Source: Dyadobacter beijingensis DSM 21582
Lineage (GTDB): Bacteria; Bacteroidota; Bacteroidia; Cytophagales; Spirosomataceae
NCBI RefSeq assembly: GCF_000382205.1
Contig: NZ_KB907786.1
Coordinates: 930,001 to 994,000, forward strand
Direction: 5' to 3'
Length of the DNA: 64,000 bases
The notes under the pieces were generated by a model. The model saw only the letters and a program-made list of their open reading frames with translations. It was not told the DNA's origin and searched no databases. A program made the position numbers and the translations under genes. Position 1 is the stretch's first letter. Every line of letters starts with the position of its first letter. Below, piece after piece: positions 8,649 through 17,344 of the stretch.

Positions 8649-9284
8649 TTAGAACTGTTTGAGCAGAGACACTTTTTTAGAAAGCTCGATCGAATCCACG
8701 ACATCGAGCTTGTTGAAAATCCGCCGTTTATAGGTACTCACGGTATTTTCTTTCACATTCATGATCGCAGCGATTTCCTTCGTCCACTTGCCTTCGGTGA
8801 GCAGCTGCATAACCCGCATTTCATTGGGCGAAAGGCTGGTAATAGGGTTCATTACTTTCCCGAAATTGTTGTCTTTGATCGTGTTAAGCAGGATTTGCTG
8901 TACCTGGTAGCTCACATATTTGCCTTTGGTCATCACGGCTTTGAGTGCTGTCTTGAACTCGTCGTGGCTGGCCTGCTTGGACAGAAACCCATTCGCGCCG
9001 GCTTTAATGTAGGGTAATGCATATACCTGCTCATCGTAGCCGGAGTGTATGAGGATGATGATGTCGGGCTGTTTGCTCCGTATCATATTCATCATTTTAA
9101 TATTCTCGCCGCCGGGGATATCGATATCGAGGATAAGAAGATCGAACTTTTCCTGGTCGAGGAGTACCAGGCCTTCCGGGAAGGTATCGCATTGTGTGAC
9201 AGAGGCTTTGGATTCAGATTCGGAGATGAGCAGTTTAAGCCCCATCCGTATAAGCGGATGATCTTCAACGATCAGTATCTTCAT
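8649..9284 (-). CDS. NarL/FixJ-type response regulator, paralogue of the next downstream gene
   Basis: 211 residues with the same plan as the gene at 7694-8332. The acidic pocket is IVEDHP, the phospho-acceptor is Asp53 in LLILDIDIPGGE, the conserved Lys is in GFLSKQASH, and the C-terminal LuxR HTH carries LSPNEMRVMQLLTEGKWTKE and VSTYKRRIFNKLDV. The GKWTKEIA phrase is identical in the two proteins, pointing to a tandem duplication followed by divergence. Here the pocket residues are complete. A TAnnTTTG box lies upstream at 9325-9332. The cognate kinase is not adjacent; any of the PAS kinases in the window could serve it. Confidence 0.93.
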   Translation of the reverse strand: MKILIVEDHPLIRMGLKLLISESESKASVTQCDTFPEGLVLLDQEKFDLLILDIDIPGGENIKMMNMIRSKQPDIIILIHSGYDEQVYALPYIKAGANGFLSKQASHDEFKTALKAVMTKGKYVSYQVQQILLNTIKDNNFGKVMNPITSLSPNEMRVMQLLTEGKWTKEIAAIMNVKENTVSTYKRRIFNKLDVVDSIELSKKVSLLKQF

Positions 9285-9324
9285 AATCTTTGATCAAGAG
9301 GTTTGTGGTTTCACCGGAAACGCA

Positions 9325-9332
9325 CAAATCTA
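9325..9332 (-). promoter_or_regulatory. Candidate -7 box TAGATTTG
   Basis: On the minus strand TAGATTTG matches the Bacteroidota TAnnTTTG element, 41 bases before the start at 9284. No matching -33 TTG was found at 17-23 bases, so support is partial. Confidence 0.4.
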
Positions 9333-9448
9333 AATATTTATCAAAGTCTCGGCTTGTAGAAATGTATCTACGGCTGCAACGTTTTAACTCTATATGTGCA
9401 CTCTATTGTACAAAGTAAATTTGTGCATTAATTAACGTTGAGTATCGT

Positions 9449-9482
9449 AAATATCCTTCCGGCGGTTGTTGGAGGGATATTT
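9449..9482 (+). other. Stem-loop followed by T-run, no obvious gene served
   Basis: AAATATCC (9449-9456) pairs with GGATATTT (9475-9482), with an inner TCC/GGA pairing, and a run of T follows on the plus strand to 9485. It looks like a rho-independent terminator for plus-strand transcription, yet both flanking genes are on the minus strand. It may stop antisense transcription or be chance. Confidence 0.35.
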
Positions 9483-9495
9483 TTTGTAGGGTACA

Positions 9496-9540
9496 AATGA
9501 TTGAATGACTGAATGACGAGTAGCATATCATTCAATCATT
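9496..9540. repeat. 13-bp perfect inverted repeat built from GAATGA units
   Basis: AATGATTGAATGA (9496-9508) and its exact complement (9528-9540) flank a 19-base loop that contains another GAATGA. It lies just past the stop of the GH92 gene and may form a hairpin at its mRNA end. The unit resembles the tandem octamers at 6225-6290. Confidence 0.6.
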
Positions 9541-9550
9541 CAAAATTCAA

Positions 9551-11794
9551 CTATCTAACGCCCCAACCCTTATTAGGCAGCGGCCCCATTTCCAGTTCCA
9601 GCGTCCCGCCATTCGCGAGTTCTTCGTGGGTGAAGGTCGGTACGTTGAGGGGTTTGCCGTTCATTTTGGCGCTTTGGATGTATTTGTTGGTAACCGAGCA
9701 ATCTTTGGCAATCACCTTGAACTGCTTGCCGTTCGGCAGGTCGATCGTTACTTTTTCAAACACTGGGCTGCCGATGGTGTACACGGGCAGGCCTGGCGTG
9801 ATCGGGTAGAAGCCCATCGATGAGAAGACCACGAATGCCGTCATCCCGCCGCCGTCCTCGTCGCCCGGAATGCCGAAAATATTGTCCTTGAACCACACGT
9901 CGAGCAGGAACCGCACACGTTTTTGTGTTTTCCAGGGCGCGTCCGTGAAATTATAGAGGTACGGAATGTGGAAGCTAGGTTCGTTACCCATTGAATATTG
10001 TCCCACAAGGCCCGTCGCATCGGGAAATTTGCTCCAAAATTCGTATTTACTGCGGCTTAGGCCCTCGCGGTAAAGCTGATCAAGGCTGCTCTCGAACTGC
10101 TTTTTGCCGCCTATGAGGCTGATCAGGCCATTAATATCGTGCTGAACCTGCCATTTGTAAGTCCAGCCATTGTTTTCGTCGTAAAATTCGCGTCCGCCCA
10201 TGCCGCCGTCGAATTTGGGATCGATGGCGATCCATTTGCCCTGGCGGTCTTTCGGGATGAACATCTGTTTTTCGTCGTTCCAAAGGTTTTTGTAGTTCGT
10301 CGCCCGCGCATTGAACTTTTGGAAGTCGCTTTCTTTTCCAAGGTCTTTGGCCAGCTGGCCCACGGCCCAGTCGTCGTAGCTGCCGCCAAGGGTGACCGCC
10401 ACGGCCTGCCGTTTTTCAAAATTGTCCACCAGTTTCACCGTTTCCTTTTCGCCCGGATGCAATGCCGGGAAGAAGCCTTTGGTATGGTAAATGTCGTCGA
10501 GCTCGCACTTCGGGCCGTTGCGCCAGGGGAGCATGGTAGCTTGCTCGGCATTCTTTTTCATGCCTTCATATGCCTTGGCTATATCAAAGTTTTTCAGGCC
10601 TTTGCGGTAGCCGTCGAGCATCGTAACCGACGAGTGGAAGCCGTTCATACACGCATGATCACCAAAAAGCACGGGGAAAGTCGGTAGCCAGCCGCTTTGT
10701 TCATACATATTCACGAACGATTGCAGCATATCCTCTTCCTGCGCCGGGTTCAGGATCACGCGCAACGGGTGATGGGCGAGGTAAGTGTCCCACGTCCAGT
10801 CGTCTACATAAAACGGCCTGTTGCTGGTGTGGATCTTTTTGTCATACCCGCTGTAATATTGGTTGTCCTCCGAGATGTTCACCATCCGCTCGTAGGTACG
10901 GTAAAGCGACGAGTAAAAACTGCGTTTCTGGCCCTCGGTACCGCCTTCGACGCGAATTTGACCGATGGTTTTTGACCATATTTGCTCGCCGGCCTTCTTC
11001 AAATCCTCGAATCCAGCCGTTTTGACCTCTTTTTCAAAATTCTTCCGGGCCTGCTCCGGGCTCACGTACGAGATTGCATATCGGAATTCGATATTAGTCG
11101 CATCGTCCGGAAAAGTAACGTACGCTTGCGCCCTTTTACCTTTCACTTCGTCGCCGGCTACCACATTATCGCCATTCACCGAGCCGGTTTTCCCGGGCTG
11201 GCTAAACGTGCCGTAGAGGTACACGGGAATGTCGTCATGGTAAATCTCTTTCGCCGTCACTTCTTTTCCACCATTGAATTTCCAGCTGCCTTCGCCATTG
11301 TTATACAGGTCGAACAGGATACTTTTGTGGCCGTTTTTGGGAAATTCAAAGCGATAAATGCCCGCCTTGTTGCCCGGAACGAACTCTACTTTCACTTCAT
11401 CGTCGATCAGATAGGTCGAATAATAGTAAGGCCGAAGTACTTCCAGGTCGTGGTCGTAGGCCATTTTGTGCGTCCAGGCCGCGGCGGTTACGGGCCGGAT
11501 GCTCGGGCGCAACGCGAAAGCCTGGCCGAGGCGGTGCGATACGACGATGGCGGGAAAACTCGAAATCTGGTCGTCGAGGTAATCCTGGCGGACGGGGAAC
11601 ATTCGCATCATCTGGTTGGGCAGCTGCACGGTAGGACGGGTTGGTTCCAGCAGCTGGCCCACATTCCCGACGCGCAGGTCCACGTATTGCAGGTTATCTT
11701 TTTCCGGGGAATGCTGTGCGGGAGTGGTTACTGAATGTAAGCAAAAGGCAAGTATGAATGAGGATGTGGTTAGGTTTTTGAAAGGTTGGATCAT
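9551..11794 (-). CDS. GH92 family alpha-mannosidase
   Basis: 747 residues with a Sec signal peptide at the N-terminus (hydrophobic SSFILAFCLHS, then TPAQ). An N-terminal beta-sandwich (about 30-260) precedes an (alpha/alpha)6 catalytic domain. Family landmarks are present: YVDDWTWDTYLAHHPL in the middle, GNEPSFHIPYLYN at 603-615 and PGDEDGGGM ending near 652, where the acidic catalytic and calcium-binding residues of GH92 lie. GH92 enzymes are calcium-dependent exo-mannosidases acting on N-glycans, yeast mannan and similar alpha-mannosides; the linkage preference cannot be read. The protein is periplasmic or surface-associated. It is divergent from the kelch/winged-helix regulator at 12090, which is the obvious candidate regulator. 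Length is typical for the family. Confidence 0.93.
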   Translation of the reverse strand: MIQPFKNLTTSSFILAFCLHSVTTPAQHSPEKDNLQYVDLRVGNVGQLLEPTRPTVQLPNQMMRMFPVRQDYLDDQISSFPAIVVSHRLGQAFALRPSIRPVTAAAWTHKMAYDHDLEVLRPYYYSTYLIDDEVKVEFVPGNKAGIYRFEFPKNGHKSILFDLYNNGEGSWKFNGGKEVTAKEIYHDDIPVYLYGTFSQPGKTGSVNGDNVVAGDEVKGKRAQAYVTFPDDATNIEFRYAISYVSPEQARKNFEKEVKTAGFEDLKKAGEQIWSKTIGQIRVEGGTEGQKRSFYSSLYRTYERMVNISEDNQYYSGYDKKIHTSNRPFYVDDWTWDTYLAHHPLRVILNPAQEEDMLQSFVNMYEQSGWLPTFPVLFGDHACMNGFHSSVTMLDGYRKGLKNFDIAKAYEGMKKNAEQATMLPWRNGPKCELDDIYHTKGFFPALHPGEKETVKLVDNFEKRQAVAVTLGGSYDDWAVGQLAKDLGKESDFQKFNARATNYKNLWNDEKQMFIPKDRQGKWIAIDPKFDGGMGGREFYDENNGWTYKWQVQHDINGLISLIGGKKQFESSLDQLYREGLSRSKYEFWSKFPDATGLVGQYSMGNEPSFHIPYLYNFTDAPWKTQKRVRFLLDVWFKDNIFGIPGDEDGGGMTAFVVFSSMGFYPITPGLPVYTIGSPVFEKVTIDLPNGKQFKVIAKDCSVTNKYIQSAKMNGKPLNVPTFTHEELANGGTLELEMGPLPNKGWGVR

Positions 11795-12089
11795 GCTTAA
11801 TTAAATTTTAATGACGGTTTCGGCGCTTATATTTTCCATGAAATCGGTTTTAGAAAGTATAGTTAACAGTTTGTACCGGGCTTTCCTGAAAATACAAGGA
11901 TGTGTTCAACGGGTTATTAAAAACCCTGGTTATTGTTTAACTTTAAATTGATATCGTCCAAGAGCGGTGTGTGGACGAGAACACGAAATAAACGCGCGCT
12001 ACTTAAGAAAAGCTTAACAATCGATTAACGTAACCCTTAAATGCATTGCCGGAGGAAAACTTTTTGGGTTTTCCTGCCTCCCCACTCTT
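11795..12089. promoter_or_regulatory. Shared divergent control region between GH92 gene and kelch regulator
   Basis: A 295-base gap serving two divergent genes. It contains a 7-base direct repeat GGTTATT at 11912-11918 and 11929-11935 (17-base period), a small GGGTT/AACCC hairpin overlapping it, and an 8-bp hairpin AGGAAAAC/GTTTTCCT at 12053-12075 just before the ATG at 12090. No full TAnnTTTG box was recognised; TAACTTTA near 11938 is one base off. The direct repeat is a candidate binding site for the regulator. Confidence 0.35.
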
Positions 12090-14672
12090 ATGAAATTCAG
12101 GTCTATTTTTCTCTTGTTTTGGTTAACACTGTTGTCGGGCCGCCTGCGCGAAGCGTCAGCGCAGTCGTACGGACTTGGTTTTGAGAGTTTTGAAGCGGTG
12201 CAGGATAAACGGACGGGCCTCGACCTGAGCCCCGATGGTACCATTTGCTTCGATAAGGACTTCGAACTGTCTTTTGAACTGTCATTTCTGCGCAATAAAA
12301 AGACCTATTTCGGCTACATCGTGCGCGTCATCGGTGACGATCAGCAAAATATCGACCTGATTTACGACAACAGTTCGGTCAACCAGGACCATTTCAAACT
12401 CATCATCGGCGAGCAATTTGCCCCCGTCGCATTCGATTTTCACGGCGATGACCTTTTCGCAAAATGGAACCGCATTATCCTGCGGTTTCAGAAGCAAAAA
12501 CAGCAGATTACGGTCGTGTACGGAAACAAGAGCTTTTCGCAGCCGGTGAAGTACATTACAAAGGGCTGTTACAAAATCCTTTTCGGGGCCAATCAATACA
12601 AGGAATTCCGGACGACCGACGTCCCGCCGATGAAAATCCGGCATATAGAACTGCGCGAGGCCGGCCGGCTGGCGTACAACTGGCCGCTGAATGAAACGGA
12701 TGGGTTAAAGGCAACCGAGGAAATCAGCCACAAACCGGCAGCCGCGGCCAATCCGATCTGGATTAAAAAGCTGCATTACGAGTGGAAATTGCTGCAAACG
12801 GTGACGATGAAGGGTTACGTACGGGTGGGTTTCGATGAAAAAGGCAGCCACGTTTTCGTGGTGGGAGAAGACTCGCTCGTGCGGTTCAGCCTCGCCGGCA
12901 ACCGGCTGGTAACGATGCCCTACCAAACCGGCCGCCAGCCTGTTTATGTCGATAACCAGGTCCTTTTCGACACCGGCCGGAACCGGTTGTATAATGTGTT
13001 CTTGAATGAAAAACAGGTTTCCGTATTCGATACCGCTACCCGAAGCTGGGACAAAAGCGGGATAGTGCCGCAGGCAAAGACTTACTACCTGCACGCCAAC
13101 AAATTCCTGTCGCCCGCCGATTCTTCCATTTATATGCTGGGCGGTTACGGGCATCTGGCTTACAAGAAGGAGGTGCAGCGTTACCACATACCGTCGGGCA
13201 CCTGGCAGCAGGTCCCGCTCCGTGACTCGGCGTTCACGCCCAGGTACCTGGCCGCGCTAGGCGCTACACACGGGGGCGCGTATGTGATGGGCGGGTATGG
13301 CAGCTCCACAGGCCAGCAAATGCTCAACCCGCGCAACTGGTACGACCTGCTGTATTTCGACCGGGCAAAGCGGACATTCCGGAAGATTTATGAGCTGAAA
13401 GTGCCGAAAGAGGATTTTGTTTTTGGTAACTCAATGATTATCAATGAACAGGATAGCTCGTACTATGCATTAATATTCCCGAAACATCAGTTTAGTTCGG
13501 AGCTGCAACTCATCAAAGGCTCGCTGACGCGGCCGGAATTCAAGGCGGTCGGTTCCAAAGTACCTTATCAGTTTATTGACATCGAGTCGTTTGCCGACCT
13601 TTTTTACGATAAAGCCAATGGCCGTTTCGTAGCGGTGACGCTCTATCGCGATGCCAATTTGCAGACCAAAGTGGCCATTTACTCACTCTATGCGCCGCCG
13701 CTGGAAACGGTGGCCCCGCAAATGGCGTCGTCTGATGACGATCTGGGGCGAACGCTATGGGGCATCGGCGCGCTGGTGTGTGCTGCGCTGCTGGGATATT
13801 GGCTGTACCGTTACATGCCGGGCCAGTTGGGCAAGCAAAAAGCGACCAAAGCGCCGATTGTGGGCCCGGTGGTACCTGCCGCAACGGCGACCGTTGCCGA
13901 AATTGAAGCCGTCGGGCCGGAGGAAGAGGAGATCGGGAAGGCTGTTCCGTACCATAGCTGCATCCTGCTGTTTGGTAACCTGCAATTGTACGATGAGGAA
14001 GGGAACGAGATCACGAAACAGTTCAGCCCGCTCGTGAAGGAGCTGTTTTTAGTGATATTGCTGTATTCGATCCGTTGGGATGGGATCAGTTCGGAGAAAT
14101 TGAAGGAGTTATTGTGGTTTGACAAGCCTTCCGAAAGTGCGCGCAACAACCGCTCGGTGAATATCGCCAAACTGAAAGCGATCCTCGACAAAATGAAGCA
14201 CTGCCAGGTGTCGAAAGAGACGGGTTACTGGAAGATCAAGATCGATTTCGAGAAGATAGAGGTCGATTATATGCATTATCTCAACCTCGTGGGCAACCGC
14301 AAGCTGCTCAGCAAGCAAAGCATTATCGAACTGGCAAGCATTACCAAGCGCGGCAATTTCCTTTCGAATGTAGAGTACGAATGGCTCGATAGTTTCAAAT
14401 CCGAGATATCGAACGAGATTGTCGATGCCTACCTGCGTTATGCAGGCTCCGTAAAAATTGCCGACGACGCGGAATTCCTCGTGAAACTCGCCAACTATGT
14501 ATTCTACTTCGACCCGGTGAACGAAGAAGCGATGATCCTCAAATGCAAGGCGTTAGCCCACTTGGGTAAGCATTCCCTCGCAAAAACCACCTTCGAAAAC
14601 TTCGCCCGCGAGTACAACCGCATTTACGGCGAAGATTTCCGGAAAGACATGCCGGAAGTGCTGCATTCTTAA
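12090..14672 (+). CDS. Membrane-spanning one-component regulator: kelch sensor, one TM helix, cytoplasmic winged helix + BTAD-like tail
   Basis: 860 residues. A signal sequence (about 1-24, ending ASAQ) is followed by a beta-sandwich of concanavalin type (about 25-230) and a kelch-like beta-propeller (about 240-540; blades such as SIYMLGGYGHLAY and AYVMGGYGSSTG). A single hydrophobic helix lies at about 553-575. The cytoplasmic part has a winged-helix segment of OmpR/SARP character (about 623-725, LLWFDKPSESARNNRSVNIAKLK, given here only as its key stretch 14113-14172) and an all-helical BTAD-like tail (about 735-855). No kinase or receiver is present, so periplasmic sensing seems wired directly to DNA binding. 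Its divergent placement suggests it controls the GH92 gene. Such proteins are often labelled only as galactose oxidase or kelch protein. Confidence 0.8.
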   Translation: MKFRSIFLLFWLTLLSGRLREASAQSYGLGFESFEAVQDKRTGLDLSPDGTICFDKDFELSFELSFLRNKKTYFGYIVRVIGDDQQNIDLIYDNSSVNQDHFKLIIGEQFAPVAFDFHGDDLFAKWNRIILRFQKQKQQITVVYGNKSFSQPVKYITKGCYKILFGANQYKEFRTTDVPPMKIRHIELREAGRLAYNWPLNETDGLKATEEISHKPAAAANPIWIKKLHYEWKLLQTVTMKGYVRVGFDEKGSHVFVVGEDSLVRFSLAGNRLVTMPYQTGRQPVYVDNQVLFDTGRNRLYNVFLNEKQVSVFDTATRSWDKSGIVPQAKTYYLHANKFLSPADSSIYMLGGYGHLAYKKEVQRYHIPSGTWQQVPLRDSAFTPRYLAALGATHGGAYVMGGYGSSTGQQMLNPRNWYDLLYFDRAKRTFRKIYELKVPKEDFVFGNSMIINEQDSSYYALIFPKHQFSSELQLIKGSLTRPEFKAVGSKVPYQFIDIESFADLFYDKANGRFVAVTLYRDANLQTKVAIYSLYAPPLETVAPQMASSDDDLGRTLWGIGALVCAALLGYWLYRYMPGQLGKQKATKAPIVGPVVPAATATVAEIEAVGPEEEEIGKAVPYHSCILLFGNLQLYDEEGNEITKQFSPLVKELFLVILLYSIRWDGISSEKLKELLWFDKPSESARNNRSVNIAKLKAILDKMKHCQVSKETGYWKIKIDFEKIEVDYMHYLNLVGNRKLLSKQSIIELASITKRGNFLSNVEYEWLDSFKSEISNEIVDAYLRYAGSVKIADDAEFLVKLANYVFYFDPVNEEAMILKCKALAHLGKHSLAKTTFENFAREYNRIYGEDFRKDMPEVLHS

Positions 14673-14680
14673 AAACAAAA

Positions 14681-14707
14681 CAGAGACCGCTAAGATAGCG
14701 GCCTCTG
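14681..14707 (-). terminator. Bidirectional hairpin, best for the minus-strand gene
   Basis: CAGAGACCGCT (14681-14691) pairs with AGCGGCCTCTG (14697-14707) around a 5-base loop. The one imperfect pair is A-C on the plus strand but G-U in minus-strand RNA, and minus-strand RNA then runs into TTTTGTTTTT. It lies between two convergent genes. Confidence 0.8.
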
Positions 14708-14726
14708 TAAAAACCCCAGTTAACCC

Positions 14727-15422
14727 TCAGTGAAAATTCAGCCTTGTTGTTTTGCTTCCCACCGGCGTATCGATTTGCAGCAGGTAGGAACCGGTATTGG
14801 GCAAAGTAATGGTACGTTCCGTCGCGGGTGCGTCGAACTGGCCGAGTTTCCGGCCGAGCTGGTCGAATAGGAGCAGCTTTTGAGTTCTTTCCGGCATTTG
14901 GACCCTAACCTTGTTTTCGTGTGACGGATTCGGGTAAACGTAGAACCGGTCGAGGCTTTCCTTTTGCGGGATCACGCATACGATCTTGCTGTACGTGTAC
15001 GAATCGTCGAAATCGACTTGCCTCAGGCGGTAGTAGCTCGTCGTCACGAAATCCTGATCGATATAATGGTAGCTATGCTCCGTTTTGGAATTGGCCGCAC
15101 CGTCTACCCATCCGAGCAGTTCCCATTTTTTACCATCCGGCGACTTCTGTATCTCGAACCCGAGGTTGTTGACTTCTTCGGCCGTTTTCCAATGCAGCTC
15201 GGCAAGGCCGGCAGCGTTCAGCCGTCCCTCGAAGCTGATGAGTTTCACCGGCAGTACGGATAAATCTGAAAACGTATTGAGGCTGCCCAACACCCAGTTG
15301 ACGCTCACGCCATTGGCCGATCCGGAGCCAGTGGCGGCGTAGATGGCCCCGGGAGAAATTTGCTGTGCCCGCGTATGATATGCGCATAGAACGATAGCGG
15401 TGATAGTGAATAATCTTTTCAT
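14727..15422 (-). CDS. Secreted protein with T9SS type A sorting domain
   Basis: 231 residues: signal peptide (about 1-19, ending TRAQ), a short Gly/Ser-rich part, and a fibronectin-like beta domain (about 55-150, with FEGRLNAAGLAELHW and YYRLRQVDFD). This domain commonly precedes the sorting signal in Cytophagales surface proteins. The C-terminal domain from about 155 has YVYPNPSHENKVRV and ends LQIDTPVGSKTTRLNFH, the T9SS type A pattern. It should be exported by the type IX system and cleaved or attached at the surface. Its start codon overlaps the stop of the upstream gene (ATGA at 15419-15422), so the two are translationally coupled and probably act together. Confidence 0.88.
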   Translation of the reverse strand: MKRLFTITAIVLCAYHTRAQQISPGAIYAATGSGSANGVSVNWVLGSLNTFSDLSVLPVKLISFEGRLNAAGLAELHWKTAEEVNNLGFEIQKSPDGKKWELLGWVDGAANSKTEHSYHYIDQDFVTTSYYRLRQVDFDDSYTYSKIVCVIPQKESLDRFYVYPNPSHENKVRVQMPERTQKLLLFDQLGRKLGQFDAPATERTITLPNTGSYLLQIDTPVGSKTTRLNFH

Positions 15423-17344
15423 TTGCCGGTCTGCGTTGAAGTTTCATGTTGGCCTTGCATCAAGCTCTTCAAGCTGGCTTCCAATGCATTGAGCTTTCGA
15501 TTCATTTCCTGCAACGAGGCCAGTTCCTTTTTCAAAGCGGTTATTTCCTCCGTCTTTTTGTCGAGCTCTTTGACGGCTTCGATCAGGTGGGGGATGAGGC
15601 CGATGTAGTTGACGGCTTTGAAGCCGTTGCCAGCTAGGGAGACCAGCTCTGGAAATACCTTTTCGACTTCCTGGGCAATTACACCGGTTTGTAGTGTTTG
15701 GGCGCTCTTTGTGTCCTTCCAGTGGTAAGAGTAGCCTTGCATGTTACGAAGTCCTGATAAGCTATTTTGTAATGGATGAATATCGGTTTTTAACGCCCGA
15801 TCAGAAAAATTTGAATAGTGTTGTGCATAAACGTTGCCGCCGCTATGTACGATGAAACGCCATAAATTGTTGATATAGAAACCGACTTCATCGTCTGACT
15901 TCATTCCAACAAAGCCTTCTGTTATATTTTGGGAATTGTTAAAATAAATACCCGCGGTGTTGCTTCCGCCGTTGTTTTTTATCCGAGCACGGCCTCCAAT
16001 GTCCAAGACATATTCAGGATTTACACAATTATTACCAAATCCGACATTGCCATTTCTTAGCACCGTAATTACATTTGAACGAGATGCGCTAGTTCCGTTT
16101 CCGATCTGAAATAATCGGTCAGTGGCCGCTTGCTGCGCCCCAGGGAAGTCTCCGGAATTATTGTACGTGCCGATAGTAACCCCGTCAATCGCTTTTGCAA
16201 GTGCACCTTCTCCCATTGCAACAGAACGAAGTCCGGATGCGATGGAGTTACCAAAAGAAACAGCGTTTATTCCAGTGGCTTCCGAGCCGTTACCAAAAGC
16301 AAGCGAATTGGTATTAGTCGCTTTCGAGTTATACCCGAGTGCGACCGCGTCCTGCCCCGACGATTCGGCAGCATTCCCTATTGCTACGGATCTAAAATCG
16401 GTTGCTTTGCTATTTAAACCCACTGCTATCGCTCCACTCGCGGATGCTGCCGCGTTCTCGCCAATTGCCGCCGAGATAATACCTGACGCGTTTGCGTTCG
16501 ATCCTGTTGCGAACGAGTTCGTACCTGACGCCTTGGACCCATATCCAATGGCAAATGAGTTGATGCCCGTTGCTTCCGTATTAGTACCAAAGGATGCCGA
16601 CTGGTCTCCAGAAGCAAGAGTACCCTCCCCTGTTGCAAATGAGTTAATGCCCATAGTCGCCCGATTCCATTTGTTCCCCGTATTTTTTCCTGCCCTGAAG
16701 GCAGCATTTTTAGGATACCAAATAAGCAGGTTTCCGGTTGAAACATCTGGTAAAGAACCTGCTCCGCTGGTTCCAGTTTGGACTATTGGTTCGTCATCTA
16801 CCCATTTTTTTGCCACGACAGCTGTATCTGATTTTAGGGAACTAGTTGCTTGGATGGCTTTCAAGGTTTGCAGAGCATACGGAACGCTTAGCAGCTGTGT
16901 CGTTCCTAAATCGACTACGGCTGGCAATCCATCGTAATACATCGCCGTTTGCAAAAAATAGGAATTTGCCTCCCAGTTGATGTTGCTGAGATCTGTTATT
17001 GCCCCGATCTGCAAGTTGAAAATTCCGTTAGCATTTGTAATCGTATTATGAGCCTCGCTGAATACGACAGGTCCATTAGCGCTTCCCTGGTGAATATCGA
17101 ATCCCACCGTAATATTCTTACTAACCAAAACCTTCCCATCCACCCCTCTCGCAACCCCCTGAAAACTAAACTGCTGCGGCGCTTGCGCTATCGCCTGCGA
17201 AAAACAGCCAACCAGCAGACAAAGCAGAACAACCACCCGCGTTTTGACCTTCCGCGTACGTCTGTATTCGAATTTGATTCGCAGCAGGCCCGACAAGGTG
17301 GCCGGGGTGATTTGCCGCATAGAGAGGATCAATAGATTTTTCAT
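15419..17344 (-). CDS. Surface fibre protein with YadA-like head repeats and S74-type C-terminal chaperone domain
   Basis: 641 residues. About 35 charged residues precede a clear signal sequence (VVVLLCLLVGCFSQAIAQ); the ATG at 17344 is used because no start codon sits right before the hydrophobic core. An N-terminal beta domain (about 55-160, FSFQGVARGVDGKVL) is common in Bacteroidota tail-fibre-like proteins. Residues about 225-390 are 14-residue head repeats (for example SFAIGYGSKASGT, SFATGSNANASG), as in trimeric YadA heads. A segment at about 510-605 (SDRALKTDIHPLQNSL, then GVIAQEVEKVFPELV) is a peptidase S74 / intramolecular chaperone domain, followed by a trimeric coiled coil. No T9SS signal is seen. 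It likely forms a trimeric adhesive fibre. Confidence 0.85.
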   Translation of the reverse strand: MKNLLILSMRQITPATLSGLLRIKFEYRRTRKVKTRVVVLLCLLVGCFSQAIAQAPQQFSFQGVARGVDGKVLVSKNITVGFDIHQGSANGPVVFSEAHNTITNANGIFNLQIGAITDLSNINWEANSYFLQTAMYYDGLPAVVDLGTTQLLSVPYALQTLKAIQATSSLKSDTAVVAKKWVDDEPIVQTGTSGAGSLPDVSTGNLLIWYPKNAAFRAGKNTGNKWNRATMGINSFATGEGTLASGDQSASFGTNTEATGINSFAIGYGSKASGTNSFATGSNANASGIISAAIGENAAASASGAIAVGLNSKATDFRSVAIGNAAESSGQDAVALGYNSKATNTNSLAFGNGSEATGINAVSFGNSIASGLRSVAMGEGALAKAIDGVTIGTYNNSGDFPGAQQAATDRLFQIGNGTSASRSNVITVLRNGNVGFGNNCVNPEYVLDIGGRARIKNNGGSNTAGIYFNNSQNITEGFVGMKSDDEVGFYINNLWRFIVHSGGNVYAQHYSNFSDRALKTDIHPLQNSLSGLRNMQGYSYHWKDTKSAQTLQTGVIAQEVEKVFPELVSLAGNGFKAVNYIGLIPHLIEAVKELDKKTEEITALKKELASLQEMNRKLNALEASLKSLMQGQHETSTQTGK

